Shown: piece after piece, positions 1-5,317 of the stretch | How the letters are laid out: each line of letters opens with the position of its first letter | How positions within the stretch are numbered: position 1 is the first letter of the stretch | NCBI GenBank assembly: GCA_002390025.1 | Contig: DGRU01000046.1 | Coordinates: 793-6,825 of the forward strand | Direction of reading: 5' to 3' | Length of the DNA stretch: 6,033 bases | Source: Lachnospiraceae bacterium UBA4380 | GTDB taxonomy: Bacteria > Bacillota > Clostridia > Lachnospirales > Lachnospiraceae | Notes under the pieces: model-generated | The model's database searches: none | The model's input: the letters and a program-made list of their open reading frames with translations, nothing else | What the model was told of the DNA's origin: nothing | Program-made: the position numbers and the translations under genes

Positions 1-470
1 GCCATGCGGGCGGCGTCATCCAGGCTCTCGGTGTGGATGGAGACCTGGTGGATGAGGCCCTTGGGGCAGTCATCTACACCGGTGATGATGTAGTATTTTC
101 CGGGGTAGTCCATTTCCTTGAAGACGCAGATATCGCCTTCGACATCAAGGGTGAAGCGGAAATTGTCGGTGCCGTATTTTTTGATGATGGCATCGGCAAC
201 CTTGGGGTCGACGCCTTTCTTGCGGATTTCTCTGAACTGTGTGTCCACGATATTGGCGCCGCTGCTGGTGATGTAGAAGTCGGGCTCAACAAAACCGGTG
301 ATGAAGGGGGTCAGACCGCCGACCTGACGGCCTGTGCACAGACCGAAGAGGTGGCCTGCCGCCTGGTACTCGCGGATCTTGGCTACGTTCTCGGCCGGGA
401 GCTTTCTGTCATCCTCGGCCAGGTAGAAATAGAGGGTTCCATCAAAGTCACTCGCAAATACTTTTTTCAT
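1..470 (-). CDS. HAD-IIB (Cof-like) hydrolase, N-terminal part
   Basis: The frame read from the ATG at 470 down to the window edge is open for 156 codons; the C-terminus lies outside. It begins MKKVFASDFDGTLYF: D8 and D10 form the DxDGT nucleophile and acid/base pair of haloacid dehalogenase phosphatases (motif I), and the LCTGR stretch supplies the motif II threonine (T46). The following ITSSGANIVD segment is where HAD-IIB proteins enter the C2 cap, so this is probably a cytosolic Mg-dependent sugar-phosphate or cofactor phosphatase. Motif III lysine and the GDxxND motif IV would be in the missing part. The start is supported by the conserved N-terminus; upstream GAAAGGA (483-489) is a ribosome site with a rather long gap of 12 bases. 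It follows the GH32 gene on the same strand after 165 bp, so a shared transcript for sugar metabolism is possible but unproven. The substrate cannot be read from the sequence. Confidence 0.85.
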   Translation of the reverse strand, partial: MKKVFASDFDGTLYFYLAEDDRKLPAENVAKIREYQAAGHLFGLCTGRQVGGLTPFITGFVEPDFYITSSGANIVDTQFREIRKKGVDPKVADAIIKKYGTDNFRFTLDVEGDICVFKEMDYPGKYYIITGVDDCPKGLIHQVSIHTESLDDAARM

Positions 471-550
471 ATCGTATGGGTATCCTTTCAGACCTTATAT
501 TGGTGTCCTTTCGGGGCAGGAGGCGGGACGGGAGGCGGTGGAGGGGAGGA

Positions 551-619
551 GGAGACAGGGGACGGTTCTCCGTCTCCTCGTCTGTCCCCTCCGGTGTCAA
601 AGGAACCGTCCCCCTGACA
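551..619. repeat. REP/REPIN-like inverted-repeat element
   Basis: Two imperfectly matched halves face each other. The left half has GGAGAC (551-556) and GTCTCC (572-577) flanking a loop with GGGGACGGTTC (558-568). The right half has TGTCA (595-599) and TGACA (615-619) flanking GAACCGTCCCC (603-613), the exact reverse complement of the left core. The 11-bp cores can also pair with each other to form one long hairpin with a 34-base loop. Paired short palindromes with a shared GC-rich core are the layout of REP doublets mobilised by IS200-like Y1 transposases (RAYTs). From memory, the GGGGACGGTTC / TCAAAGGAACCGTCCCC words recur in clostridial genomes. No transposase gene is present here, so it would be a non-autonomous copy. 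In RNA from the minus strand it lies between the GH32 and HAD genes and could attenuate or stabilise the transcript. Confidence 0.65.
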
Positions 620-635
620 ACCTCGACAGTTCAAC

Positions 636-2096
636 TCAGACAACAAAATCATCCTTGACGGAAGGGTTGAGTTTGTAGATCTTGACAGCTGCGCCGTCTG
701 TGACGGTGTAGTGGAACTCTTCTGCCTCGGGATAGGTGTGGCTGGTGAAGGTGGCCTCGCCGTCATTGACAAAATACTCGGTGGAGCTGCGGTCGATGAA
801 AATGCGGAGGTTCCTGAGCGGATTTTCAAGGGGCATGTCGAGGACTTCGCCGACTGCCATGTTGAAGCGCTTGTTGAGGCCGGTCTTGTCCACGGTGCAG
901 GTCTTTGTTGCTGCGTCGTAGTGGAGGCGCAGGCCGCCGCTGCCGTCGGCCTTGGTGTAGAGGTTGAGGTCGAAATCAGCGTCTGCGGCGGGCTCAACGA
1001 TCATCTCGCAGGCTGCGGGCAGGGTGCCGTCGGCCGGTGCTTCGCCGGCGCGGAGGGCTTCGATGCCGCTGACAGGAGTCTGTAGGAGCTTACCGTCCTT
1101 GACGCGGAGTTCGCGGGGCAGGCCCATGCTGCCTTCCCAGTCCTCTTCCTCGGTGGGATAGTGGTTGTCGGGCAGGCCGATCCAGCCGATCAGGATGGCC
1201 TTGTCGGGATCGCCGACGTTGGAGGCACCCTGGGCGGCGTAGAAGTCGAAGCCGTAGTCGAGGTGGCGGTAGCCGGACTCGGGTGTGAAGGTCAGGGTGT
1301 CGTAATCCATTTTGCCGATGAGATAGACGTTGTGGTTTGTGCTCTCGGAGCGGCCGGGAAGCTTGGTGTACTGAGGAGAGAAAATCAGGACGTCGCTGCC
1401 GCTGATGTTGACGATGTAGGGGCATTCCCACATACCGCCGAAGTCCTCGAAGCCGACGACGTTGAGCTGGCCGGCGAAGGACCATCCGGAGAGGAGGTTT
1501 TCGGACTGGTAGATCTGGACAGTGCCCTTTTTGTCCAGGGTCTGAGCGCCGATGAAGATGTAATATTTGTTATTCTTTTCGTTGTAAACGACTTTGGGAT
1601 CGCGCTGGTGTTCGCTGTAGTCATCGCGGGGGCCGAACAGGGGCTCGGGAAGCTTCTCGGGCTTGCCGTCCTTGCCCAGTTTTGCGGCACAGGTGTAGGG
1701 TGTGCGGACCCAGTTTTCGTCGCGGTGGTTGCCGGTGTAGAAGAAATAGAGGTCGTCGCCCGCGCAGATGGCGCTGCCGGAATGGCAGCCCTTATTGTCA
1801 TAGAAAGTATCGGGAGCCAGTCCGACACCCTCGTTTTTCCAGTGGATAAGATCCGGACTGGATACATGATACCAGTATTTCAGGCCGTGCACGGCGCCCC
1901 AGGGGCACCACTGGTAGAAGAGATGCCAGGTACCCTTGTGGCAGGTGAAGCCGTTGGGGTCACTGGAAAGACCTGTGACGGGCTGTACGTGGTAGGTCTG
2001 GCGGTAGACGGATTTGCTGATCTTGTCATAAAGATCGGAAATTTCATCGGGGCTGTGAAGCACTCTGTAGCGCTCTTCCGTTGTCCATTGTCTCAT
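636..2096 (-). CDS. scrB: GH32 beta-fructofuranosidase, probable sucrose-6-phosphate hydrolase
   Basis: This 486-residue cytosolic enzyme should hydrolyse sucrose-6-phosphate to glucose-6-phosphate and fructose, the step after PTS uptake of sucrose. All three GH32 signatures are visible in the N-terminal five-bladed propeller: SDPNGF with nucleophile D46, RDP (165-167) with the transition-state-stabilising D166, and WECP (223-226) with acid/base E224. HLFYQW (58-63) and the HW pair at 85-86 are also typical. The C-terminal 150 residues form the beta-sandwich, including the FIDRSSTEYFVNDGE stretch. Length matches the family (about 450-500), and there is no signal peptide, which argues for an intracellular phosphosucrose hydrolase rather than a secreted invertase or levanase. 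The start is backed by AGGAGG (2106-2111), nine bases upstream. The usual first Asn of NDPNG is Ser here. No PTS permease, fructokinase or regulator is in view, so substrate assignment rests on family resemblance; sucrose or short fructo-oligosaccharides remain possible. Confidence 0.92.
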   Translation of the reverse strand: MRQWTTEERYRVLHSPDEISDLYDKISKSVYRQTYHVQPVTGLSSDPNGFTCHKGTWHLFYQWCPWGAVHGLKYWYHVSSPDLIHWKNEGVGLAPDTFYDNKGCHSGSAICAGDDLYFFYTGNHRDENWVRTPYTCAAKLGKDGKPEKLPEPLFGPRDDYSEHQRDPKVVYNEKNNKYYIFIGAQTLDKKGTVQIYQSENLLSGWSFAGQLNVVGFEDFGGMWECPYIVNISGSDVLIFSPQYTKLPGRSESTNHNVYLIGKMDYDTLTFTPESGYRHLDYGFDFYAAQGASNVGDPDKAILIGWIGLPDNHYPTEEEDWEGSMGLPRELRVKDGKLLQTPVSGIEALRAGEAPADGTLPAACEMIVEPAADADFDLNLYTKADGSGGLRLHYDAATKTCTVDKTGLNKRFNMAVGEVLDMPLENPLRNLRIFIDRSSTEYFVNDGEATFTSHTYPEAEEFHYTVTDGAAVKIYKLNPSVKDDFVV

Positions 2097-2105
2097 AAGG
2101 CGGAT

Positions 2106-2111
2106 CCTCCT
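2106..2111 (-). promoter_or_regulatory. Ribosome binding site of the GH32 gene
   Basis: On the minus strand this reads AGGAGG, a full match to the anti-Shine-Dalgarno sequence, nine bases before the ATG ending at 2094. It fixes the start at 2096. Confidence 0.85.
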
Positions 2112-2154
2112 GTGTCGGATTGTTCAAGGTGGTTATCGGCATACTGCTCCCTTC

Positions 2155-2183
2155 ATTATACAGTAAATATGTATAATTCTCAA
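2155..2183 (-). promoter_or_regulatory. Sigma-A promoter of the GH32 gene
   Basis: Read on the minus strand, TTGAGA (2178-2183) is separated by exactly 17 bases from a perfect TATAAT (2155-2160). This is one mismatch from the full consensus with ideal spacing, so a strong promoter is expected. Transcription should begin near 2148, giving a leader of about 50 bases before the GH32 ATG. Palindromes overlap and flank the -35, suggesting that the promoter is repressed under some conditions. Confidence 0.85.
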
Positions 2184-2200
2184 TCGATTTTGAGACGTCT
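2178..2200. promoter_or_regulatory. Operator-like palindromes over the GH32 -35 region
   Basis: Two CG-centred palindromes occur here: AATCGATT (2182-2189) and AGACGTCT (2193-2200). Their centres are 11 bp apart, about one helical turn. In addition TCTCAA (2178-2183) and TTGAGA (2190-2195) form an inverted repeat with a 6-base gap that includes the -35 hexamer itself. CG-centred even palindromes are typical of LacI/GalR-family operators, the family that often controls sucrose genes (ScrR). The placement would block RNA polymerase. The regulator is not in the window, so the assignment is inferred. Confidence 0.45.
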
Positions 2201-2287
2201 TATCGTGCAAAATGACAGCAAAATACCCTGTTCCCATGCGGTTTTGGACCTCCTTGAAATGCCGGAGGCTCTGCCTGCAAATACCTT

Positions 2288-2313
2288 CCGCCTTCCCCGC
2301 CCGCCTTCCCCGC
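2288..2313. repeat. Exact 13-bp tandem duplication
   Basis: CCGCCTTCCCCGC occurs twice head to tail (2288-2300 and 2301-2313), preceded by a partial copy CCTTCCG (2284-2290). It lies in the divergent intergenic region, just upstream of the transporter promoter. The plus strand here is strongly pyrimidine-rich. Replication slippage is the simplest origin. A role as a paired protein-binding site is possible but unsupported. Confidence 0.7.
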
Positions 2314-2325
2314 TGTCCGAATGCA

Positions 2326-2354
2326 TTGAAGTTTTGCTCTTTTTCGCATATACT
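2326..2354 (+). promoter_or_regulatory. Sigma-A promoter of the AI-2E family transporter gene
   Basis: TTGAAG (2326-2331) and TATACT (2349-2354) are separated by 17 bases. This gives four of six consensus matches at the -35 and five of six at the -10. Transcription should start near 2361, leaving a leader of about 50 bases. A ribosome site AGGGA (2396-2400) lies nine bases before the ATG at 2410. The promoter points away from the GH32 promoter, and the two -35 elements are about 143 bp apart. Confidence 0.7.
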
Positions 2355-2409
2355 TAAGAAACGGAAACTATCAGACTCACTCGGACTAACTCGTCAGGGA
2401 ACGATATAA

Positions 2410-4038
2410 ATGAAATTCAACAAAAATCTTCTGAAAGAAAAATGGTTTTCCTATACGATCGCCCTTTGCTCGGCGGTCGTGCTTTATATGCTGCTGACGC
2501 ATATCAGCGGGATCCTTCAATTCCTTGGGTCTATATGGCATGTCTTCGCGCCTGTCATCATGGCCTTCGTGATCGCCTATATCCTGGATCCCCTGGAAAA
2601 TGTTTTCAGCAAATATGTCTTTTACAGAGTTGAACAGGAGAAAATGCGGCACACCCTTTCGGTCATCTTCTCCTTCCTCTCCGTGATCCTGTTCATCGTG
2701 ATCCTGGTGGTCGCGCTGGTCCCGCAGGTCATAGACAGTATCATCATGTTCGCGGGCAACCTGAACAGTTACGTGCTTTCCTTCCAGCGGCTGATGCGGC
2801 AGCTGAACAGCTTCGCCCTGCAGCATGACATTGACCTGTCAAAGTTTATTTCCTCGGGCGATGAGCTGCTGCAGTCGCTCACAAGGATCCTTCCGGAAAA
2901 TCTCAACAAGATCGTCAATGCCTCCTACAGCATCGGCGCCAAGATGTTTGACTGGATCATCTCCTTCATTCTGGCGATCTATCTGATGATGGACCAGGCC
3001 CGGCTCAGGAAGGGCTTCTCCAGGCTTCTCCATGCACTGCTGCCGGATCAGGCCTACAAGAACACGGCATCTTTCTGGAGCCGCTGCAATAAGATCCTGA
3101 TCCAGTACATCGCCTTCGATCTGCTGGACGGCATGATCATCGGCCTGTGCAACTGGGTCTTCATGGTGGTCACGGGCATGCCCTACGTTGCGATCATTTC
3201 GGTTGTCGTCGGTGTGACAAATCTGGCGCCGACCTTCGGTCCCATGATCGGCGCAGTCATCGGTGCTTTCATCCTGGTACTGGTCAAGCCCTGGTACGCT
3301 CTGCTCTTCCTGATTTTTACAACGATCCTGCAGACGCTGGACGGCTATGTGATCAAGCCCCGCCTGTTCGGTGGGCAGCTGGGCGTCTCCGCCGTGTGGA
3401 TCCTGATTTCCCTGGTGATCGGCGGCCGTCTGATGGGGGTCCTGGGCATCCTTCTGGCCATCCCCTTCGCTGCCATCGTGGATTTCGTCTATCAGGACTA
3501 TGTCATCAAGTGGCTGGAAACCCAGAGTGAAGAACACAAAAAGAGCAAGAGCGGCACTCTGGCCGGTGTCAAAGCAGCCGGCGACATAGCTGTGAACGCC
3601 ACAGCCGATCTGGCAGTGCTGACAGCCATGGCTGTCTCGGAGGCAGTGGATCTTGTTTCCTCGGCAGCGGACAATGATGAGGGCGCATACCCTGAGGCGG
3701 CCGCATCTGCGGATTCTCCAACGAAAGACACCGGTGGGGCTGAAAAAACCACATCTGCGGATCCTCCAATGGAAGACACCGGTGCGGCTGAAAATACTGC
3801 ATCTGCGGTTGCTCCGGCAGAAGACATCAGTGCGGCTGAAAATACTGCATCTGCGGTTGCTCCGGCAGAAGACATCAGTGCGGGCGAAATGACCGGGACT
3901 TTGGAATCTGCAGTCGTGGATGCAGGTGCAGAAACCACGGCAGTTGCTTCAGATGCTCCGATCTCCGCCGCGGCAGCAGGGAACACCGATGCGGCGGAGA
4001 ATGCCGGCAGTCTGCCGGAAACCGAAAAGCTGGTGTGA
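2410..4038 (+). CDS. AI-2E/UPF0118 family transporter with long repeat-bearing acidic tail
   Basis: Residues 1-365 form a polytopic membrane domain of the AI-2E family. Hydrophobic segments are near 14-30, 36-60, 83-107, 180-196, 241-256, 259-312 and 325-362, with a soluble stretch at about 108-175 as in the family. Signatures are LAPTFGPMIGA (272-282), matching the conserved P-x-x-G-P-x-I-G motif, and KPRLFG (316-321). Family members include the TqsA exporter linked to autoinducer-2 and several Na+/H+ antiporters, so the transported substrate cannot be named. What is odd is the tail: family proteins usually end near 350-400 residues, but this one continues to 542. Residues 371-542 begin Lys-rich, then turn Ala/Thr/Ser/Asp/Glu-rich with 16-residue tandem repeats (427-490). 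The tail looks disordered and has no membrane segment. The frame stays open and in register through the repeats, so this is not an obvious frameshift artefact. The gene appears monocistronic, ending at a strong terminator. Confidence 0.9.
   Translation: MKFNKNLLKEKWFSYTIALCSAVVLYMLLTHISGILQFLGSIWHVFAPVIMAFVIAYILDPLENVFSKYVFYRVEQEKMRHTLSVIFSFLSVILFIVILVVALVPQVIDSIIMFAGNLNSYVLSFQRLMRQLNSFALQHDIDLSKFISSGDELLQSLTRILPENLNKIVNASYSIGAKMFDWIISFILAIYLMMDQARLRKGFSRLLHALLPDQAYKNTASFWSRCNKILIQYIAFDLLDGMIIGLCNWVFMVVTGMPYVAIISVVVGVTNLAPTFGPMIGAVIGAFILVLVKPWYALLFLIFTTILQTLDGYVIKPRLFGGQLGVSAVWILISLVIGGRLMGVLGILLAIPFAAIVDFVYQDYVIKWLETQSEEHKKSKSGTLAGVKAAGDIAVNATADLAVLTAMAVSEAVDLVSSAADNDEGAYPEAAASADSPTKDTGGAEKTTSADPPMEDTGAAENTASAVAPAEDISAAENTASAVAPAEDISAGEMTGTLESAVVDAGAETTAVASDAPISAAAAGNTDAAENAGSLPETEKLV
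3688..3883 (+). repeat. 48-bp tandem repeat inside the transporter gene
   Basis: Four units of 48 bp start at 3688, 3736, 3784 and 3832. The last two are identical over the full unit, and the period-48 match runs from 3782 to 3883. The first two are diverged, ending KDTG and MEDTG instead of AEDIS. Each unit encodes 16 residues of the form AAENTASAVAPAEDIS. Because 48 is a multiple of three, gain or loss of a unit changes tail length without breaking the frame. Perfect identity of the last pair suggests a recent duplication. Confidence 0.9.
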
Positions 4039-4060
4039 TAAGAAAAAGGTGATGTTGTAA

Positions 4061-4160
4061 AAAAACAGAGCTCTTGCTGAAACCAAAAATAACACCGAAA
4101 AACAGCCATACTGCTGAAAGACAGAGGCAGCAATGAAAAACAAAGATAGCTCTGCAAAAC
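4061..4160 (+). repeat. Degenerate ~37-bp A-rich repeat after the transporter gene
   Basis: AAAAAC anchors recur with C at 4066, 4103 and 4141 (spacing 37 and 38), followed in the first two copies by a shared TGCTGAAA (4076-4083 and 4112-4119). About 17 of 22 bases match between copies one and two; the third is weaker. This stretch, between the stop codon and the terminator, is A-rich on the plus strand and shows no convincing coding frame. Confidence 0.4.
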
Positions 4161-4181
4161 AGAACTGATACTGAGACTAAA

Positions 4182-4242
4182 AAAACGGGCAGAATACAGG
4201 AATCCATGAAATGGTCATGCAGGTTCCTGATCTGCCCGTTTT
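4182..4242. terminator. Bidirectional Rho-independent terminator between convergent genes
   Basis: AAAACGGGCAGA (4182-4193) pairs perfectly with TCTGCCCGTTTT (4231-4242), a 12-bp stem. Inside it CAGGAA (4197-4202) pairs with TTCCTG (4224-4229), lengthening the hairpin. On the plus strand the stem is followed by a T-rich run (TTTTCTTTTTC). On the minus strand it is followed by seven T residues. It can therefore stop both the transporter transcript and the rpe transcript. Confidence 0.93.
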
Positions 4243-4368
4243 CTTTTTCATTTTGACAGCTTGTTTATTTTTACAGTGCTCTGTGTCAGAACTCAGTTCT
4301 TTGACTTCCCGTCAGGCCGCTGCTCTCACGGAGCACTTGCGCGCGGTCAGCCTCCGGCCTTCCGGGCG

Positions 4369-4417
4369 GCTCTCCCGCACACTTGTATTCCGGCTTTTTT
4401 GCCGGAGCTCTCCCGCA
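4369..4417. repeat. Direct repeat pair flanking a T6-loop hairpin downstream of rpe
   Basis: GCTCTCCCGCA occurs at 4369-4379 and again at 4407-4417. Between them TCCGGC (4389-4394) and GCCGGA (4401-4406) form a 6-bp stem with a loop of six T on the plus strand. Other small palindromes are nearby: TGCTC/GAGCA (4321-4335) and AGAACT/AGTTCT (about 4288-4300). In the rpe transcript this lies just after the stop codon, before the main terminator. The hairpin lacks a following T run, so it is more likely a 3'-UTR stabilising structure or remnant repeat than a terminator. The rest of 4243-4433 shows no gene. Confidence 0.5.
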
Positions 4418-4433
4418 GAGTCATCTTGCGGCT

Positions 4434-5099
4434 TTACTGCGCCGCGAGGAAATCGCTGAAGCGCTTTGCCTCCCCGTAGGTGTCGGGGCCGAAGACGGCA
4501 GAGCCGACAACGAAGATGTTGGCGCCGGCTTCGAGGGGAAGCCGGATGTTGTCGTATTTGACGCCGCCGTCGACCTGGATGTCTGTCTTCAGGCCCTTTT
4601 CGGTGACGTATGCGCGTGCGGCGCGGACTTTGTCCAGGGTCTCGGGCATCATCTTCTGGCCGCCGAATCCGGGTTCAACGGTCATGACGAGGAGCATGTC
4701 CACCTTGTCCATGTAGGGAATGACATCCTCGAAGGGTGTGCCGGGTTTGATGGAGATGCCGGCTTTGCATCCGTATTTGCGGATCTCTTCGATGACAGCC
4801 TGGGGATCCTCAGCCGCCTCGAGGTGGAAGGTGATGAGATCGGCGCCGGATGCCGCAAACTCCTTGATATAGCGGATGGGATCAATGATCATGAGGTGCG
4901 CATCAAATACCATGTCCGTGGCGCTGCGGATGGATTTCATGACAGGCATGCCGAAGGAGATCGAGGGGACAAAGACGCCGTCCATGACGTCGATATGAAG
5001 ATAGGCGGCGCCGCCTTTTTCGACGGCCTTGATTTCCTCTGACAGATTTTTAAAATCCGCCGAAAGCATGGATGGAGCGAGGATGAGTTCGGGTTTCAT
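4434..5099 (-). CDS. rpe: Ribulose-phosphate 3-epimerase
   Basis: This 221-residue cytosolic TIM-barrel enzyme interconverts D-ribulose-5-phosphate and D-xylulose-5-phosphate in the pentose phosphate pathway. Diagnostic residues are all present: S10 in LAPSML, H35 and D37 in HIDVMDGVFVPSISFG, H68 in DAHLM, and D177 in QVDGG. The divalent metal is held by H35, D37, H68 and D177; D37 and D177 act as the two acid/base catalysts. The phosphate-binding loops VEPGFGGQ (141-148), VDGG and VGSA follow in order. Full length fits the family (about 215-230). AAGGAG (5107-5112), seven bases upstream, fixes the start. The KPGTP (118-122) and TVEPGFGGQK versions of two family motifs resemble eukaryotic-type Rpe more than the NPxTP / SVNPGFGGQ version of E. 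coli. It shares orientation with rsmI, 259 bp upstream, rather than sitting in the common rsgA-rpe arrangement, although genes further upstream are not visible. D-allulose-6-phosphate epimerase is a less likely alternative. Confidence 0.93.
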   Translation of the reverse strand: MKPELILAPSMLSADFKNLSEEIKAVEKGGAAYLHIDVMDGVFVPSISFGMPVMKSIRSATDMVFDAHLMIIDPIRYIKEFAASGADLITFHLEAAEDPQAVIEEIRKYGCKAGISIKPGTPFEDVIPYMDKVDMLLVMTVEPGFGGQKMMPETLDKVRAARAYVTEKGLKTDIQVDGGVKYDNIRLPLEAGANIFVVGSAVFGPDTYGEAKRFSDFLAAQ

Positions 5100-5106
5100 G
5101 TTTTTT

Positions 5107-5112
5107 CTCCTT
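5107..5112 (-). promoter_or_regulatory. Ribosome binding site of rpe
   Basis: On the minus strand this reads AAGGAG, separated by seven A/C bases from the ATG at 5099. It stands inside a long purine-rich leader, so the start is well defined. Confidence 0.85.
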
Positions 5113-5160
5113 TTCTTTTCTTTCTTAATTTCTTTTTCTCTTTTCCTGTTTTCTTTTCCG

Positions 5161-5281
5161 GTTGCTTTTTTGTTCTTTTTTGCTGCTCTTTTTGTTGCTC
5201 TTTTTTGTCGCTCTTTTTGTTGTTCTTTTAGTTGTTCCTTTTGCCGCTCTTTTTTGCTGCTCTATTTTGTCGCTCTTTTTT
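5161..5281. repeat. Ten-copy 12-13-bp minisatellite in the rpe leader
   Basis: The plus strand is a head-to-tail array with consensus GYYGCTCTTTTTT. Units begin at about 5161, 5172, 5182, 5194, 5207, 5219, 5231, 5243, 5256 and 5269, with lengths 10-13. Variation is confined mostly to the T-run length and to the two pyrimidines after the first G. On the rpe-sense strand this gives repeated AAAAAAGAGCRRC. It lies between the rsmI stop and rpe start, and the adjoining 5101-5160 is also pyrimidine-rich (T/C) without the regular unit. Irregular unit length argues against a protein-coding repeat. I found no clear promoter in the 5100-5358 spacer, so rpe may be read through from rsmI. Confidence 0.85.
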
Positions 5282-5317
5282 GTTGTCGGGCCGGGGCGGC
5301 TTCTTTCCTGGGGGAGC

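Noticed and set aside
33..617. A 194-codon plus-strand frame across the HAD gene and the REP-like element
   Set aside because: It is antisense to the HAD motifs and ends in a Gly/Glu/Pro/Ser run produced by the G-rich block and repeat; no ribosome site was seen.
1161..2357. A 398-codon open frame on the plus strand across the GH32 gene
   Set aside because: It lies antisense to a well-supported GH32 gene, has no recognisable family motifs, and is Val/Ala/Gly/Asp-rich as expected from the complement of GC-biased codons.
2097..2409. A riboswitch or T-box in the divergent intergenic region
   Set aside because: Both leaders are only about 50 bases from the predicted starts and contain no conserved riboswitch core, T-box motif or terminator-like stem with a T run.
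3498..4157. A 219-codon minus-strand frame across the transporter tail
   Set aside because: It mirrors the repeat-rich, Ala/Ser-biased tail in the antisense frame and would read opposite a supported gene. No motif or start signal supports it.
4383..5042. A 219-codon plus-strand frame across rpe
   Set aside because: It is antisense to an intact, motif-complete rpe gene and shows no family features.
5161..5281. The minisatellite as a CRISPR array or TRAP-type binding site
   Set aside because: Units are too short, without unique spacers, so it is not CRISPR. TRAP sites need GAG/UAG triplets every 4-6 bases, whereas GAG here recurs only every 12-13.
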